From Maribacter sp. (lineage in GTDB: Bacteria; Bacteroidota; Bacteroidia; Flavobacteriales; Flavobacteriaceae): a stretch of DNA of 64,000 nt. Shown here piece after piece: positions 8,066-16,275 of this stretch. The first letter of the stretch is position 1; each line of letters opens with the position of its first letter. The notes beneath the pieces are model-generated. The model saw only the letters and a list, made by a program, of their open reading frames with translations. It was not told the DNA's origin and ran no database searches. The position numbers and the translations under genes are program-made. Location: positions 332,079 to 396,078 of the forward strand of contig DRFI01000023.1 in assembly GCA_011050675.1 (NCBI GenBank), read 5' to 3'.

Positions 8066-10450
8066 ATGAAAGAAGACGAAGTGATATTGCAAAATTCTAT
8101 TTTAAAACAGGGTGTTCAGGTCTTATTAGATCAACTAACTCAATATCATGGAGTCTTGCTAGAGGATAGGTCACCGCGCGATTTAAAAGAGATAATTAAT
8201 ACCAAGTTTCTAAAGATTTGCCATAACTATATCTCCATTGGGCAAAATGAATTTGAATTACTTGATAAAGATGCTGGTATCATTGGAGTATTACCTTATT
8301 TAATCCATTATAAACTCCCAGACCATTTTAAAGATATCATGCTTGTGCACAGAGATGTGTTGTTACAACTACAAATAAGTAAGCATAAGCAATTAGAGGG
8401 TGTTGTCTCGTTATCATCAATGGACAATCATAGTCTTTTGTCTCAAAAAGTTCTTTTGGAGGCTGTAGAATATTTTATTCAAAAAATTAAGGATGAAGAA
8501 GTTTACACTACAGCGTTAAGTACTAATAAAAAAGGAATAGATTCAAAAGTAAAGCATCTTCAAAATCCTTGGAGTATTTACGCAAATCAATTTGATATTA
8601 TTTTAAAACAATTTGATACTATCAATGCCAATAATCCCGTAATAGAACAATCCATATCTGTTTTTAAAGAGTTATCCAAGAATACCGAATTAATTACAAG
8701 CCAAATAATCACCGATTCTAGAACTATAATAAATGAAATTATAAATAGTCTTTCTAAGATTCAACAGATAGAAGATAAAGAGGATATTTCCCTTATAATG
8801 CATGCCTTGGAAAAAATTGAAGTTAAAATGGATACTTCAATAAACCATCAAGAAAGCTTCACTTTAATAATTGAAGATATTTCCAAAAATTTATCAAAAA
8901 CCAATGTAGCCGTAGCAACCGAAGGAGGTATGTTACTTGAAAAAAGAATTGATATAGGGAAAGCTGCAAAAAAATGGTTGGATCTTAATATTCTACCCGA
9001 GGTAATAGCGCTATGGGATAATAAGGTTGAACTTTATGCATATGGAAAGCATAGCATACTTAACTTAAAAGGTAGTTTGGTAGTCGCTAAAAATCAAGAA
9101 AAAATATCTAGCTATATTTCTGAATCACAGCTTTTTACAAGTATCGAAGAAGTCTTTAACTCTAGTTTAAAAGTACAGCAAGAATTGACAGCTAATATTT
9201 CCAAAAAAATGGAAACAGAATTTTTAGCTACCTCTATCTATGATCAAGAAGAGTTTTTAGAAGTTTCATTGCAAAGTTCACTTACACATTATACCACAGA
9301 CACAAATAACTTTTTTACAAATTGGAAAAGACGCTTTACTGGTTTTTTTGGCGATGTAAATATCGCCTATGATCAAGTTGTTGGGGCTAATATCAATGAT
9401 ACTATTGACAATGCTACAGAATGCATTGCCCATAGAATGTTTAAGGAGGAAAATGCACAATACGATATGCTTTTTTTAAACAAGAATTTTTTAGGAGATC
9501 ACTTTTTAACGGAAAGGTCGAACAATGAACTTGTTTTTGAAAAGTGTTTAAGTCATTGGGAGAAAGGATTTCATAAATCTGTTTTAATAGTTGGCGATAG
9601 CCAAAGTGGTAAATCAACCTTTATTAAAAAGGTAATTAAAAAAAGTTTATACAAAGATGTGTTAGAGTTAGTACCTGAAAGCACTATAACTTTTCAAGGA
9701 AGAAAATTTAATACCACTAAAAACTTAAAAAATGCTTTACAAGAAATAAAGAAATTTAGCTACAACTCTAAGCCTATAATAGTTTTGGACGATTTAGAGT
9801 TTTGGCACGATAAAGAGCATAGTTTTTTAGACAATATTAGGGCTGTTATAAAATTTATAGAATCCGAGTCTGATGATATATTACTTGTAGTCTCTATCTC
9901 TAAACTAATGCAAGAGCATTTGGATCATAGAATATGTTTTTCTATTTCCTTTTCTACCAACATAAATGTATCAACTTCATCAAATACAGAAATTCTTAAC
10001 GCTGTACAGTTAAGACATGGGGCATCTCATAGAAAATTGGTAGATGAAAACAATGAAATTATTTCTCCTCGTCAATTTCAAAAGCTCGTATACAGGCTAT
10101 GCAAGCATTTTCAAAATAACCTAGGAAACGTTTTGCAAGCATGGACCTTTGGTACCAGTCTAACAATAGATAATAAAGTGGTTTATAAGGAAAGTGCACT
10201 TTACTTTCCAGATTTTTTTTCTAACGAAGAAGCTATTCTGCTAAAACATGTGCTGTTGTATAAAATTATTGATGAGCGTACAGTGAAAACATTTTTAGGG
10301 AAACGCTATACCAATGGGTATGAATCTGGCTTAAAGCGTCTAGTAAACACAAAGGTATTGGTACGCGAACACAAAGGGTTTTTATCGCTTAATACGGTTA
10401 TCAATAGTGAAATTCAGAAAAGTTTAATCTACAGAGGAATTTTAAAATAA
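8066..10450 (+). CDS. Large P-loop ATPase of unknown family, first gene of an ion-transport operon
   Basis: 794 residues, no signal peptide or clear membrane helix. The N-terminal ~480 residues are helical with coiled-coil-like stretches (about 180-290, e.g. IINEIINSLSKIQQIEDKED). A P-loop domain follows: Walker A GDSQSGKST (residues 510-518) and Walker B PIIVLDDLE (Asp575/Asp576), then a predicted lid and a C-terminal winged-helix-like part (about 730-794). The domain order (long sensor-like helical region, then AAA/STAND-like NTPase) suggests a regulatory switch protein. The stop abuts the next ATG with no gap. Linked genes are an MscS-like membrane protein, an antiporter and a K+ channel, so it may sense or control ion flux (inference). 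No named family recognised. Confidence 0.7.
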   Translation: MKEDEVILQNSILKQGVQVLLDQLTQYHGVLLEDRSPRDLKEIINTKFLKICHNYISIGQNEFELLDKDAGIIGVLPYLIHYKLPDHFKDIMLVHRDVLLQLQISKHKQLEGVVSLSSMDNHSLLSQKVLLEAVEYFIQKIKDEEVYTTALSTNKKGIDSKVKHLQNPWSIYANQFDIILKQFDTINANNPVIEQSISVFKELSKNTELITSQIITDSRTIINEIINSLSKIQQIEDKEDISLIMHALEKIEVKMDTSINHQESFTLIIEDISKNLSKTNVAVATEGGMLLEKRIDIGKAAKKWLDLNILPEVIALWDNKVELYAYGKHSILNLKGSLVVAKNQEKISSYISESQLFTSIEEVFNSSLKVQQELTANISKKMETEFLATSIYDQEEFLEVSLQSSLTHYTTDTNNFFTNWKRRFTGFFGDVNIAYDQVVGANINDTIDNATECIAHRMFKEENAQYDMLFLNKNFLGDHFLTERSNNELVFEKCLSHWEKGFHKSVLIVGDSQSGKSTFIKKVIKKSLYKDVLELVPESTITFQGRKFNTTKNLKNALQEIKKFSYNSKPIIVLDDLEFWHDKEHSFLDNIRAVIKFIESESDDILLVVSISKLMQEHLDHRICFSISFSTNINVSTSSNTEILNAVQLRHGASHRKLVDENNEIISPRQFQKLVYRLCKHFQNNLGNVLQAWTFGTSLTIDNKVVYKESALYFPDFFSNEEAILLKHVLLYKIIDERTVKTFLGKRYTNGYESGLKRLVNTKVLVREHKGFLSLNTVINSEIQKSLIYRGILK

Positions 10451-11167
10451 ATGGAAACAATAGAATCTTTTAATACTTGGAAAGGGCTGTTTTATCTAAC
10501 CACGGGGCTATTTTTATTGTACTGGTTTATAAAAATTATTCAATTCATTTCTCAAAAATTTCAACGCAAAAATTTGCTGAATAAGAGATGGCTTCATTTT
10601 TTGCACGTCGTTCTTTCTGTTTTTAAACCAATCGCCCTTATGCTGTTGGTCTTAGATTTTATAGCAATTAATTATGTAGTACACGGCTTGTTTTTAGTCA
10701 TAATAGGAGCCTTAGGGTATATGCCCATTCGTAATTATATCAGCGGTCTTTTATTTCATATGAATCCATTGATAGCCAAAGGGTCTATGATTACAATAGA
10801 TAATTATAAAGGAGAAATAAAACAAATGCTACCACAAGGCATGGTCATAAGTACCGAATCTGGACAAAGTTTTTTCAAATATGTAGCAATAGACAAATCA
10901 GGTTTTTCCATTACTTCTAAAGACACAGGTAATTATAGACATACAATTTACCTTAATACAGATGTAACCAAAGCAAAATTATTAGATTTTCTATTTACTA
11001 ATCCAATTTTGAATTTCAAAGAACCGCCAACGGTACGGGAAACTGAATTGCCTAGTGTACTTAAATTACAATATACCTTAGAAGAGGGCGGCAATGATGA
11101 AGATTTTTTGGCATTCTTGGCAGAACATAATATAACTACAACCTTAACTTTTAACAAAGAATCATAA
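10451..11167 (+). CDS. Membrane protein with MscS-like beta domain
   Basis: 238 residues. N-terminal helices at about 14-33 and 46-90 (LHVVLSVFKPIALMLLVLDF, VVHGLFLVIIGALGYM). The segment YISGLLFHMNPLIAKGSMITIDNYKGEIKQM then leads into a beta-rich soluble part with ESGQSFFKYVAIDKS. This mirrors the TM3-to-beta-domain transition of MscS proteins (xxxGxxIxIxxxxGxVxxI), but the protein has fewer helices and lacks a clear Ala/Gly pore helix. It may be a channel subunit or gating partner. ATG directly follows the ATPase stop; its own TAA overlaps the antiporter ATG by one base, indicating tight coupling. Confidence 0.65.
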   Translation: METIESFNTWKGLFYLTTGLFLLYWFIKIIQFISQKFQRKNLLNKRWLHFLHVVLSVFKPIALMLLVLDFIAINYVVHGLFLVIIGALGYMPIRNYISGLLFHMNPLIAKGSMITIDNYKGEIKQMLPQGMVISTESGQSFFKYVAIDKSGFSITSKDTGNYRHTIYLNTDVTKAKLLDFLFTNPILNFKEPPTVRETELPSVLKLQYTLEEGGNDEDFLAFLAEHNITTTLTFNKES

Positions 11168-12429
11168 TGGAAATATTATCATCCTATAACCTTATAATTG
11201 AAGTATCTATAATTATTATTCTATCGTTTTTATTCAATAGAATTTCTAGTAAAACAAATATACCGGCAGTATTAATGCTAATTATATTGGGTGTTGCCAT
11301 TCAATATGGCTTAAAATATGCAAATGTGGGCGATATAGACTTCTTCCCCGTTCTAGAGGTATTAGGTATAGTAGGTCTTATTATGATTGTTCTTGAGGCT
11401 GCTTTGGAACTCGAATTGAAAAAAGAAAAATTAATGCCAATTTTAAAATCTTTGGTTATTGGTTTAGTGGGCTTAGTAGCTTCTGCCTGGGTTGCCGCAT
11501 TAATTCTATATCAGTTTATTCCAGAGATGACTATGCAATCTGCTTGGTTATATGCTACACCATTGTCTATTCTTTCTAGCGCTATTATTATACCTAGTGT
11601 TACAGGATTAAAAGAGTCTAAAAAAGAATTTCATGTGTATGAAAGTACGTTTTCGGACATTCTAGGAATTATGATGTTTTATTTCTTAACTGGAGGTTTA
11701 AATCCTGAAGAAGACGCAGGGGTTGTTGGTTTTTTTGGTAATTTAATTTTAACCGTTGTCATTGCCCTTATTGCTAGTTATGCCATCATTCTAATTTTTC
11801 AGAATATTAAAAGTCACATTAAGTTGTTTCTGTTAATTGCCGTGTTATTATTATTATATGGTCTTGGTAAAAAAATGCACTTATCTTCTTTAATCATCAT
11901 ATTAATATTCGGTTTGGTTATTGCAAATATGAAGTTGTTCTTTAAGGGTAAGTTATCCAAGTTTCTCAAGTACAAGCAAGCGCATCATATTTATCATGAA
12001 CTACATACAATAACTGGAGAAACAGCTTTTGTAGTTCGTACATTTTTCTTTGTAATTTTTGGTTTAAGCATCGCTATTACATCTATTTTTAATGTAGATG
12101 TTGCCATTATTAGTTCATTGATAATTCTTTCTATTTACGCTATACGATTTGTTCTATTGTACATTTTTGTTGGAAAGGATATTCTACCTCAATTATTTAT
12201 TGCTCCAAGAGGGCTAATCACCGTACTGTTGTTCTACGCTATACCTACAGAAGCTCAAATTGCCACTTTTGACCAGGGCATACTTCTTTTTGTAATTATA
12301 GGAACTAGTTTAATAATGACTTTTGCCATGATTTACGATAAGCGTAGAGCAGGTAAAGCAATTGACACAGCTAACAGTAGAAAAGTTGGTACGGCAAAAT
12401 GGAAAGCACCTTCTATTAGCGAACAATAA
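11167..12429 (+). CDS. Cation/proton antiporter (CPA family, Na+/H+ or K+/H+ exchanger)
   Basis: 420 residues with about 12 hydrophobic helices spread over the whole length. Features of CPA-type Na_H_Exchanger domains: an opening helix pair with RISSKTNIPAVLMLIILGVAIQYG, a central TPLSILSSAIIIPSV segment, and the acidic motif ESTFSDILGIMMFYF, in which the Asp is the likely ion-binding residue. A late helix carries IAPRGLITVLLFYAIP, matching the conserved APRGL motif of CPA1 members. It exchanges a monovalent cation for protons across the inner membrane. No TrkA/RCK domain is attached. Translationally coupled to its upstream neighbour, with the K+ channel 10 bases downstream. Confidence 0.88.
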   Translation: MEILSSYNLIIEVSIIIILSFLFNRISSKTNIPAVLMLIILGVAIQYGLKYANVGDIDFFPVLEVLGIVGLIMIVLEAALELELKKEKLMPILKSLVIGLVGLVASAWVAALILYQFIPEMTMQSAWLYATPLSILSSAIIIPSVTGLKESKKEFHVYESTFSDILGIMMFYFLTGGLNPEEDAGVVGFFGNLILTVVIALIASYAIILIFQNIKSHIKLFLLIAVLLLLYGLGKKMHLSSLIIILIFGLVIANMKLFFKGKLSKFLKYKQAHHIYHELHTITGETAFVVRTFFFVIFGLSIAITSIFNVDVAIISSLIILSIYAIRFVLLYIFVGKDILPQLFIAPRGLITVLLFYAIPTEAQIATFDQGILLFVIIGTSLIMTFAMIYDKRRAGKAIDTANSRKVGTAKWKAPSISEQ

Positions 12430-12439
12430 TATTTTTATA

Positions 12440-13273
12440 ATGAAAGATAGGGTAGTGCAAAAGCATTGGCGTAGAAAAATTTATGATGTAGTACATGATA
12501 CGAGTACTAATAAAGGAAAGATATTTAATCTTGCCTTGTTCGGACTTATTATTATTAGTGTTGTATATGTTCTATTAGAAAGTGTAAATGATATAGACAA
12601 AAAATATCATCCATACATGGTTGCTTCAGAATGGATTATTACTATTCTTTTTACTATTGAATATATTTTAAAAGTAATAAGCTTACCTAGGCCAAAGAAA
12701 TACGTACTTAGTTTTTATGGTATAATTGATTTGCTATCGACCTTGCCTCTTTATCTATCTTACTTCTTTTCAGGAGGTTCTACTTTTCTTGCTTTACGAG
12801 CTTTAAGGTTATTAAGGGTATTTAGAATATTAAAGCTTGTGAAGTTTATGGGCGAGGCAAATGTGCTTTCAAAAGCCTTATTAGCTTCTCGACTTAAAAT
12901 TGGTATTTTCATCTATATTGTACTTATCATGTGTGTAATCATGGGGTCGGTCATGTATATTGTAGAAGAAGGTGCCAATTCTGGGTTTTCAAGTATTCCT
13001 AAAAGTATTTACTGGACAATTGTTACAATTACTACAGTTGGTTATGGAGATATTGCCCCATCTACAAATTTAGGGCAGGCCATAGCTAGTTTTATTATGA
13101 TTTTAGGTTATGGTATTATTGCAATACCTACAGGTATTGTAACGTCTGAAATGACCAAGAGCAAAACTGAAGAAAACACTTTTAAACCTCATATTTGCCA
13201 CCATTGTAATGCAACCGATCATCCTATAGCTGCTAAATTCTGTCATGGTTGTAGTAGAGAGTTATTGGCTTAA
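12440..13273 (+). CDS. Voltage-gated potassium channel with C-terminal zinc ribbon
   Basis: 277 residues from the ATG at 12440; an in-frame TTG at 12362 lies inside the antiporter gene and is not preferred. Six helices: S1 about 28-50, S2 65-85, S3 95-115, and S4 with Arg/Lys every third residue (LRALRLLRVFRILKLVKF). The pore follows with TTVGYGD, the K+ selectivity filter. After S6 the tail carries CHHC...CHGC, a zinc ribbon (CxxC-x14-CxxC) unusual for bacterial Kv channels. It selectively conducts K+ across the inner membrane. Last gene of the operon started by site D; pairing with the antiporter suggests joint control of K+ and pH (inference). Confidence 0.92.
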   Translation: MKDRVVQKHWRRKIYDVVHDTSTNKGKIFNLALFGLIIISVVYVLLESVNDIDKKYHPYMVASEWIITILFTIEYILKVISLPRPKKYVLSFYGIIDLLSTLPLYLSYFFSGGSTFLALRALRLLRVFRILKLVKFMGEANVLSKALLASRLKIGIFIYIVLIMCVIMGSVMYIVEEGANSGFSSIPKSIYWTIVTITTVGYGDIAPSTNLGQAIASFIMILGYGIIAIPTGIVTSEMTKSKTEENTFKPHICHHCNATDHPIAAKFCHGCSRELLA

Positions 13274-13314
13274 ATAGTTATTCTAGATATTAATTGATTC
13301 TTCGTATGCAATAA

Positions 13315-13412
13315 GCTCCTAAATCTAAATAATTGATTACATGCTTGGTTTTATAGCACGATTCGAAGAAAAGAATGTGGGTATGGTGGTTTCTAAGTTG
13401 CGACAAAAGTGA
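13315..13412 (+). pseudogene. Decayed 3'-end fragment of the DUF5995 gene (second copy)
   Basis: This stretch repeats bases 3829-3926 with roughly 85-90% identity by eye, including a 1-base deletion near the start. The reading frame still ends as IARFEEKNVGMVVSKLRQK then TGA, against ITRFEEKNVGVVISKLREE in the intact gene. Nothing of the upstream two-thirds of the gene is present. It is in direct orientation to the intact copy, so the whole sigma/ion-channel block (3928-13314) lies between the two copies. Confidence 0.85.
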
Positions 13413-13428
13413 ACATGTATATTAGTTA

Positions 13429-13506
13429 GCAGGTATTAAAAAACACGCTTCAAAAGATATATTACCACAATTCGAAGAATTCATAGCAGCGCATTTCGAA
13501 AATAAA
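13429..13506 (+). pseudogene. Remnant of an unidentified gene's C-terminus
   Basis: An open frame without a start reads AGIKKHASKDILPQFEEFI and further to AAHFEK then TAA. It looks like a helical protein C-terminus stranded without the rest of its gene. It lies just after the DUF5995 fragment and before the NAD-operon operator. Family not recognised. Confidence 0.35.
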
Positions 13507-13566
13507 TAAGTAGCAAATGTTGTTCTACATGCTTTGAAAAAGTATTCATAGAAATTATTTTATACT

Positions 13567-13587
13567 TTAGCGTAAAATATACGCATA
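13567..13587 (+). promoter_or_regulatory. NrtR-like operator, site 1 (in front of the regulator gene)
   Basis: Half-sites TTAGCGT (13567-13573) and ACGCATA (13581-13587), centres 14 bases apart. The same TTnGYGT-N7-ACGCAWA layout recurs at 14292 and 14346. The site ends 2 bases before the regulator's ATG, so binding would block initiation and give autoregulation. Confidence 0.7.
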
Positions 13588-13589
13588 GT

Positions 13590-14264
13590 ATGCAACAATC
13601 AATTCAACTCTCAGTAGATGCTGTAGTCTTCGGCTATGAAGCTGGTAACATCTCCATATTACTTATTAAGAGAAAATATGAACCTTTTAAGGGTAAATGG
13701 GCTATTCCTGGTGGATTTGTATTGGATAATGAGTCACTGGAAGAAGCTCTTGAACGAGAGCTTAAAGAGGAAACTGGCATAAAGATCAATTACTTAGAAC
13801 AGCTGTATACTTTCGGAAAACCGAATAGAGACCCAAGGGGTAGGGTAGTATCTATTGCTTATTTCGGATTAATTCGTCCTAATGCATTTAAAATATATGC
13901 TTCTACAGATGCAGAACAGGTACAATGGTTCAATATAGATGAACTGCCAGAGTTATCTTTTGACCATAAGGAGATTTTAGATGCCGCTATTAAAAGACTA
14001 AAAGGTAAAATCACCTACGAACCCATAGGTTTTGAATTGCTTGATACCAAATTTCCATTTTCAGATTTAGAGAAGTTATATAGTACGTTACTTGGTCGCG
14101 AGGTAGATAGGCGAAACTTCAGAAAGAAAATTATGGGCTTAAATGTACTTGATGAACTAGATGAAAAGGTCTCTAAAGGTTCTGGTAGGCCCGCCAATTT
14201 ATTCCAATTCAATCAAAAAAGATACTTCCATCTTAAAAAAGAAGGTATCATATTCGAAATATAA
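13590..14264 (+). CDS. nrtR: Nudix-related transcriptional regulator, NrtR family
   Basis: 224 residues. Residues 1-140 are a Nudix domain with an intact box fitting GX5EX7REUXEEXGU (Gly42, Glu48, Arg56-Glu57, Glu60-Glu61, Gly63). The C-terminal 75 residues (YSTLLGREVDRRNFRKKIMGL and onward to the GRPANLF wing) form the winged helix typical of NrtR/ADP-ribose-responsive regulators. NrtR proteins repress NAD synthesis or salvage genes and release DNA when ADP-ribose or related metabolites bind. Many NrtRs have a broken Nudix box; here it is complete, so hydrolase activity may persist. It stands immediately before the NAD salvage genes and three shared operator palindromes. Confidence 0.88.
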   Translation: MQQSIQLSVDAVVFGYEAGNISILLIKRKYEPFKGKWAIPGGFVLDNESLEEALERELKEETGIKINYLEQLYTFGKPNRDPRGRVVSIAYFGLIRPNAFKIYASTDAEQVQWFNIDELPELSFDHKEILDAAIKRLKGKITYEPIGFELLDTKFPFSDLEKLYSTLLGREVDRRNFRKKIMGLNVLDELDEKVSKGSGRPANLFQFNQKRYFHLKKEGIIFEI

Positions 14265-14291
14265 TGCACTGTTTATCAGTTACATAATTAG

Positions 14292-14312
14292 TTTGCGTAA
14301 AAATAACGCATA
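14292..14312 (+). promoter_or_regulatory. NrtR-like operator, site 2
   Basis: TTTGCGT (14292-14298) and ACGCATA (14306-14312), with perfect TGCGT/ACGCA core arms. Same half-site spacing as site 1. Located between the regulator and the first salvage gene. Confidence 0.72.
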
Positions 14313-14345
14313 ATATTCTAGGTTAGTATCCATATGTATTTTATA

Positions 14346-14366
14346 TTTGTGTCATAATAACGCAAA
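14346..14366 (+). promoter_or_regulatory. NrtR-like operator, site 3
   Basis: TTTGTGT (14346-14352) and ACGCAAA (14360-14366), again 14 bases from half-site to half-site. It ends 2 bases before the ATG at 14369, mirroring site 1 at the regulator gene. Two tandem sites 54 bases apart (about five helical turns) in one intergenic region allow cooperative or looped repression. Confidence 0.7.
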
Positions 14367-14368
14367 TT

Positions 14369-14800
14369 ATGATTTACAATTCAACAATTCCATTACCCGA
14401 AAAAGCAATAGGAGAGAAGTATGTTTTCTTAGCGGGTAGTATGGATGTTAATACCACAACGAATTGGAGAACACAATGCATAACTGCATTAGAAAATAGC
14501 CATCATATTTTTGACCCAACCCATAAAGACCACGATTCTTTAAACAAGTTGGAGATGGAGAATCATATTAATTGGGAACTTGATGCTATAAATAGGGCAG
14601 ATATCATCATTCTAAATTTTCTTCCAAACGCCTTATCTCCAATAACTTTGGTAGAGCTTGGGCTATACGTGGCAAGCGGTAAATTAATAGTTATTTGCCC
14701 TAAAGAATTTTATAAGAATACCTACGTTACTACTTTGTGTAAAAAATACAATACGCCTATATTTCTTAGTATAGAACAGGCTTTAAATACTATACAATAA
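14369..14800 (+). CDS. Nucleoside 2-deoxyribosyltransferase-like protein
   Basis: 143 residues. The fold signature is YVFLAGSMD near the N-terminus (Rossmann-like strand and loop), a Trp in NWRTQCITAL, ADIIILNFLPNALSPITLVELGLY (acidic active-site Glu in VELGLY) and a short C-terminal strand. This matches the DUF4062/2-deoxyribosyltransferase-like superfamily that cleaves or exchanges N-glycosidic bonds of nucleosides and related nucleotides. In an NAD salvage operon it may process a ribosylated or deoxyribosylated by-product (inference). First gene after operators 2 and 3, and 10 bases upstream of nadV. Confidence 0.78.
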   Translation: MIYNSTIPLPEKAIGEKYVFLAGSMDVNTTTNWRTQCITALENSHHIFDPTHKDHDSLNKLEMENHINWELDAINRADIIILNFLPNALSPITLVELGLYVASGKLIVICPKEFYKNTYVTTLCKKYNTPIFLSIEQALNTIQ

Positions 14801-14810
14801 AACCAACATT

Positions 14811-16265
14811 ATGAACGGATTACTACTAACAGACGGATATAAAACAGGACACCACCAACAATACCCTAAAGGAACAGAAGAGGTATATTCTAACTGGACA
14901 CCTAGAAGCAATAAATATGCTCCTAAAGGTTGTAATAAAGTGGTTTCATTTGGGCAACAATATGTATTTCAATGGTTGCATGATTATTTTCAGGACAATT
15001 TCTTTTCTAAGCCAAAAGCAGAAGTTTGTAATGAGCTAAAAGAAGAATTATCCCTGTATTTAGGTACAGATTACGATGTTACCCATTACGAGGAATTACA
15101 CGATTTACAATATTTACCTATAAAGGTAAAATCGTTAAAAGAAGGGGTAGAGGTAGACATTAGAGTGCCTATGGTTACTGTAGTGAATACCGATAAAAAG
15201 TTCTATTGGATCACCAATTTCTTAGAAACCATTTTATCTACTATGCTATGGCAACCAATGACATCGGCATCTATTGCTTTACTGTATAAGCGTATTTTCA
15301 AAAAATGGACACTTTTGACCGATAAGGATAATTTGGCTTTTATTGATTTTCAAGGGCACGATTTTTCTATGAGAGGTATGGGCGGTTTGCAAAGTGCAAT
15401 ATCATCGGGAATGGGTCATGCTTCTGTATTTCTTGGTTCAGATACGCTTCCGGTTATTAGTAGCCTACGTAAGTATTACAATGCAGAAGGTTTTGTAGTA
15501 GGTTCTGTAAATGCTACCGAACACTCCGTTATGTGTGCCGGTACTAAAGATGATGAAATAGGTACGTTTAGAGCTTTAATGAATACCTACCCAACGGGAA
15601 TTTTATCGGTAGTTAGTGATACCTGGGATCTATGGAAAGTGCTTACCGAGTATCTTCCTCAATTAAAAGAAGAAGTGCTTTCTAGAGATGGCAAACTTGT
15701 GATACGACCAGATAGCGGAGATCCAGTTGATATTATTTGTGGGGAGTCTCGTTCGCTAGGTAGCAACACTCCTAAAGATAAAGGGGTAGTGGAGTTACTT
15801 TGGGATATTTTTGGCGGCACCGTCAACGAACAAGGTTTTAAAGTTTTAGATAGCCATATTGGTGCTATTTATGGCGATAGCATTACGACGGAAAGAGCAG
15901 AAGATATCTGCCAGCGTTTAAGCGATAAAGGCTTTGCTACCACTAATGTGGTTCTTGGTATAGGTTCTTTTACCTACCAATTCAATACCAGAGATACCTT
16001 TGGTTTTGCAATGAAAGCTACTTCTGTAGTGGTAAATGGCATACGAAGAGAAATTTTCAAAGATCCTATTACCGATGACGGAATTAAAAAATCTGCAAAG
16101 GGATTGGTTAAAGTTGAGCTACACGACAATGAATATGTATTGGTGGATCAAGTTACACCAGAACAAGAAAATACGGGTGAGTTGCAAGTAATCTATGAGA
16201 ATGGACAATTTGTAAACCAAGTGAACTTACAAGAGATAAGAGACCGTATCAATACCAATCTTTAA
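14811..16265 (+). CDS. nadV: Nicotinamide phosphoribosyltransferase (NAMPT/NadV)
   Basis: 484 residues, the usual length for NAMPT. Converts nicotinamide and PRPP to nicotinamide mononucleotide, the first step of the two-step NAD salvage route. Visible signatures: DGYKTGHHQQYPKGTEEVYSNWTPRSNKY at the N-terminus, DFQGHDFSMRGMGG (substrate-binding region), SVNATEHSVMCAGTKDDE (catalytic His region), VSDTWDLWKV, and RPDSGDPVDI with the phosphate-binding Arg/Asp. Expected to be a cytoplasmic homodimer. It lies between the deoxyribosyltransferase-like gene and an unknown protein with 10-base gaps, and shares the NrtR-type control region. Confidence 0.95.
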   Translation: MNGLLLTDGYKTGHHQQYPKGTEEVYSNWTPRSNKYAPKGCNKVVSFGQQYVFQWLHDYFQDNFFSKPKAEVCNELKEELSLYLGTDYDVTHYEELHDLQYLPIKVKSLKEGVEVDIRVPMVTVVNTDKKFYWITNFLETILSTMLWQPMTSASIALLYKRIFKKWTLLTDKDNLAFIDFQGHDFSMRGMGGLQSAISSGMGHASVFLGSDTLPVISSLRKYYNAEGFVVGSVNATEHSVMCAGTKDDEIGTFRALMNTYPTGILSVVSDTWDLWKVLTEYLPQLKEEVLSRDGKLVIRPDSGDPVDIICGESRSLGSNTPKDKGVVELLWDIFGGTVNEQGFKVLDSHIGAIYGDSITTERAEDICQRLSDKGFATTNVVLGIGSFTYQFNTRDTFGFAMKATSVVVNGIRREIFKDPITDDGIKKSAKGLVKVELHDNEYVLVDQVTPEQENTGELQVIYENGQFVNQVNLQEIRDRINTNL

Positions 16266-16275
16266 AATAAAAACT

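Noticed and set aside
12362..12439. TTG start of the K+ channel at 12362.
   Set aside because: It lies inside the antiporter gene; the ATG at 12440, 10 bases after its stop, gives the expected channel N-terminus.
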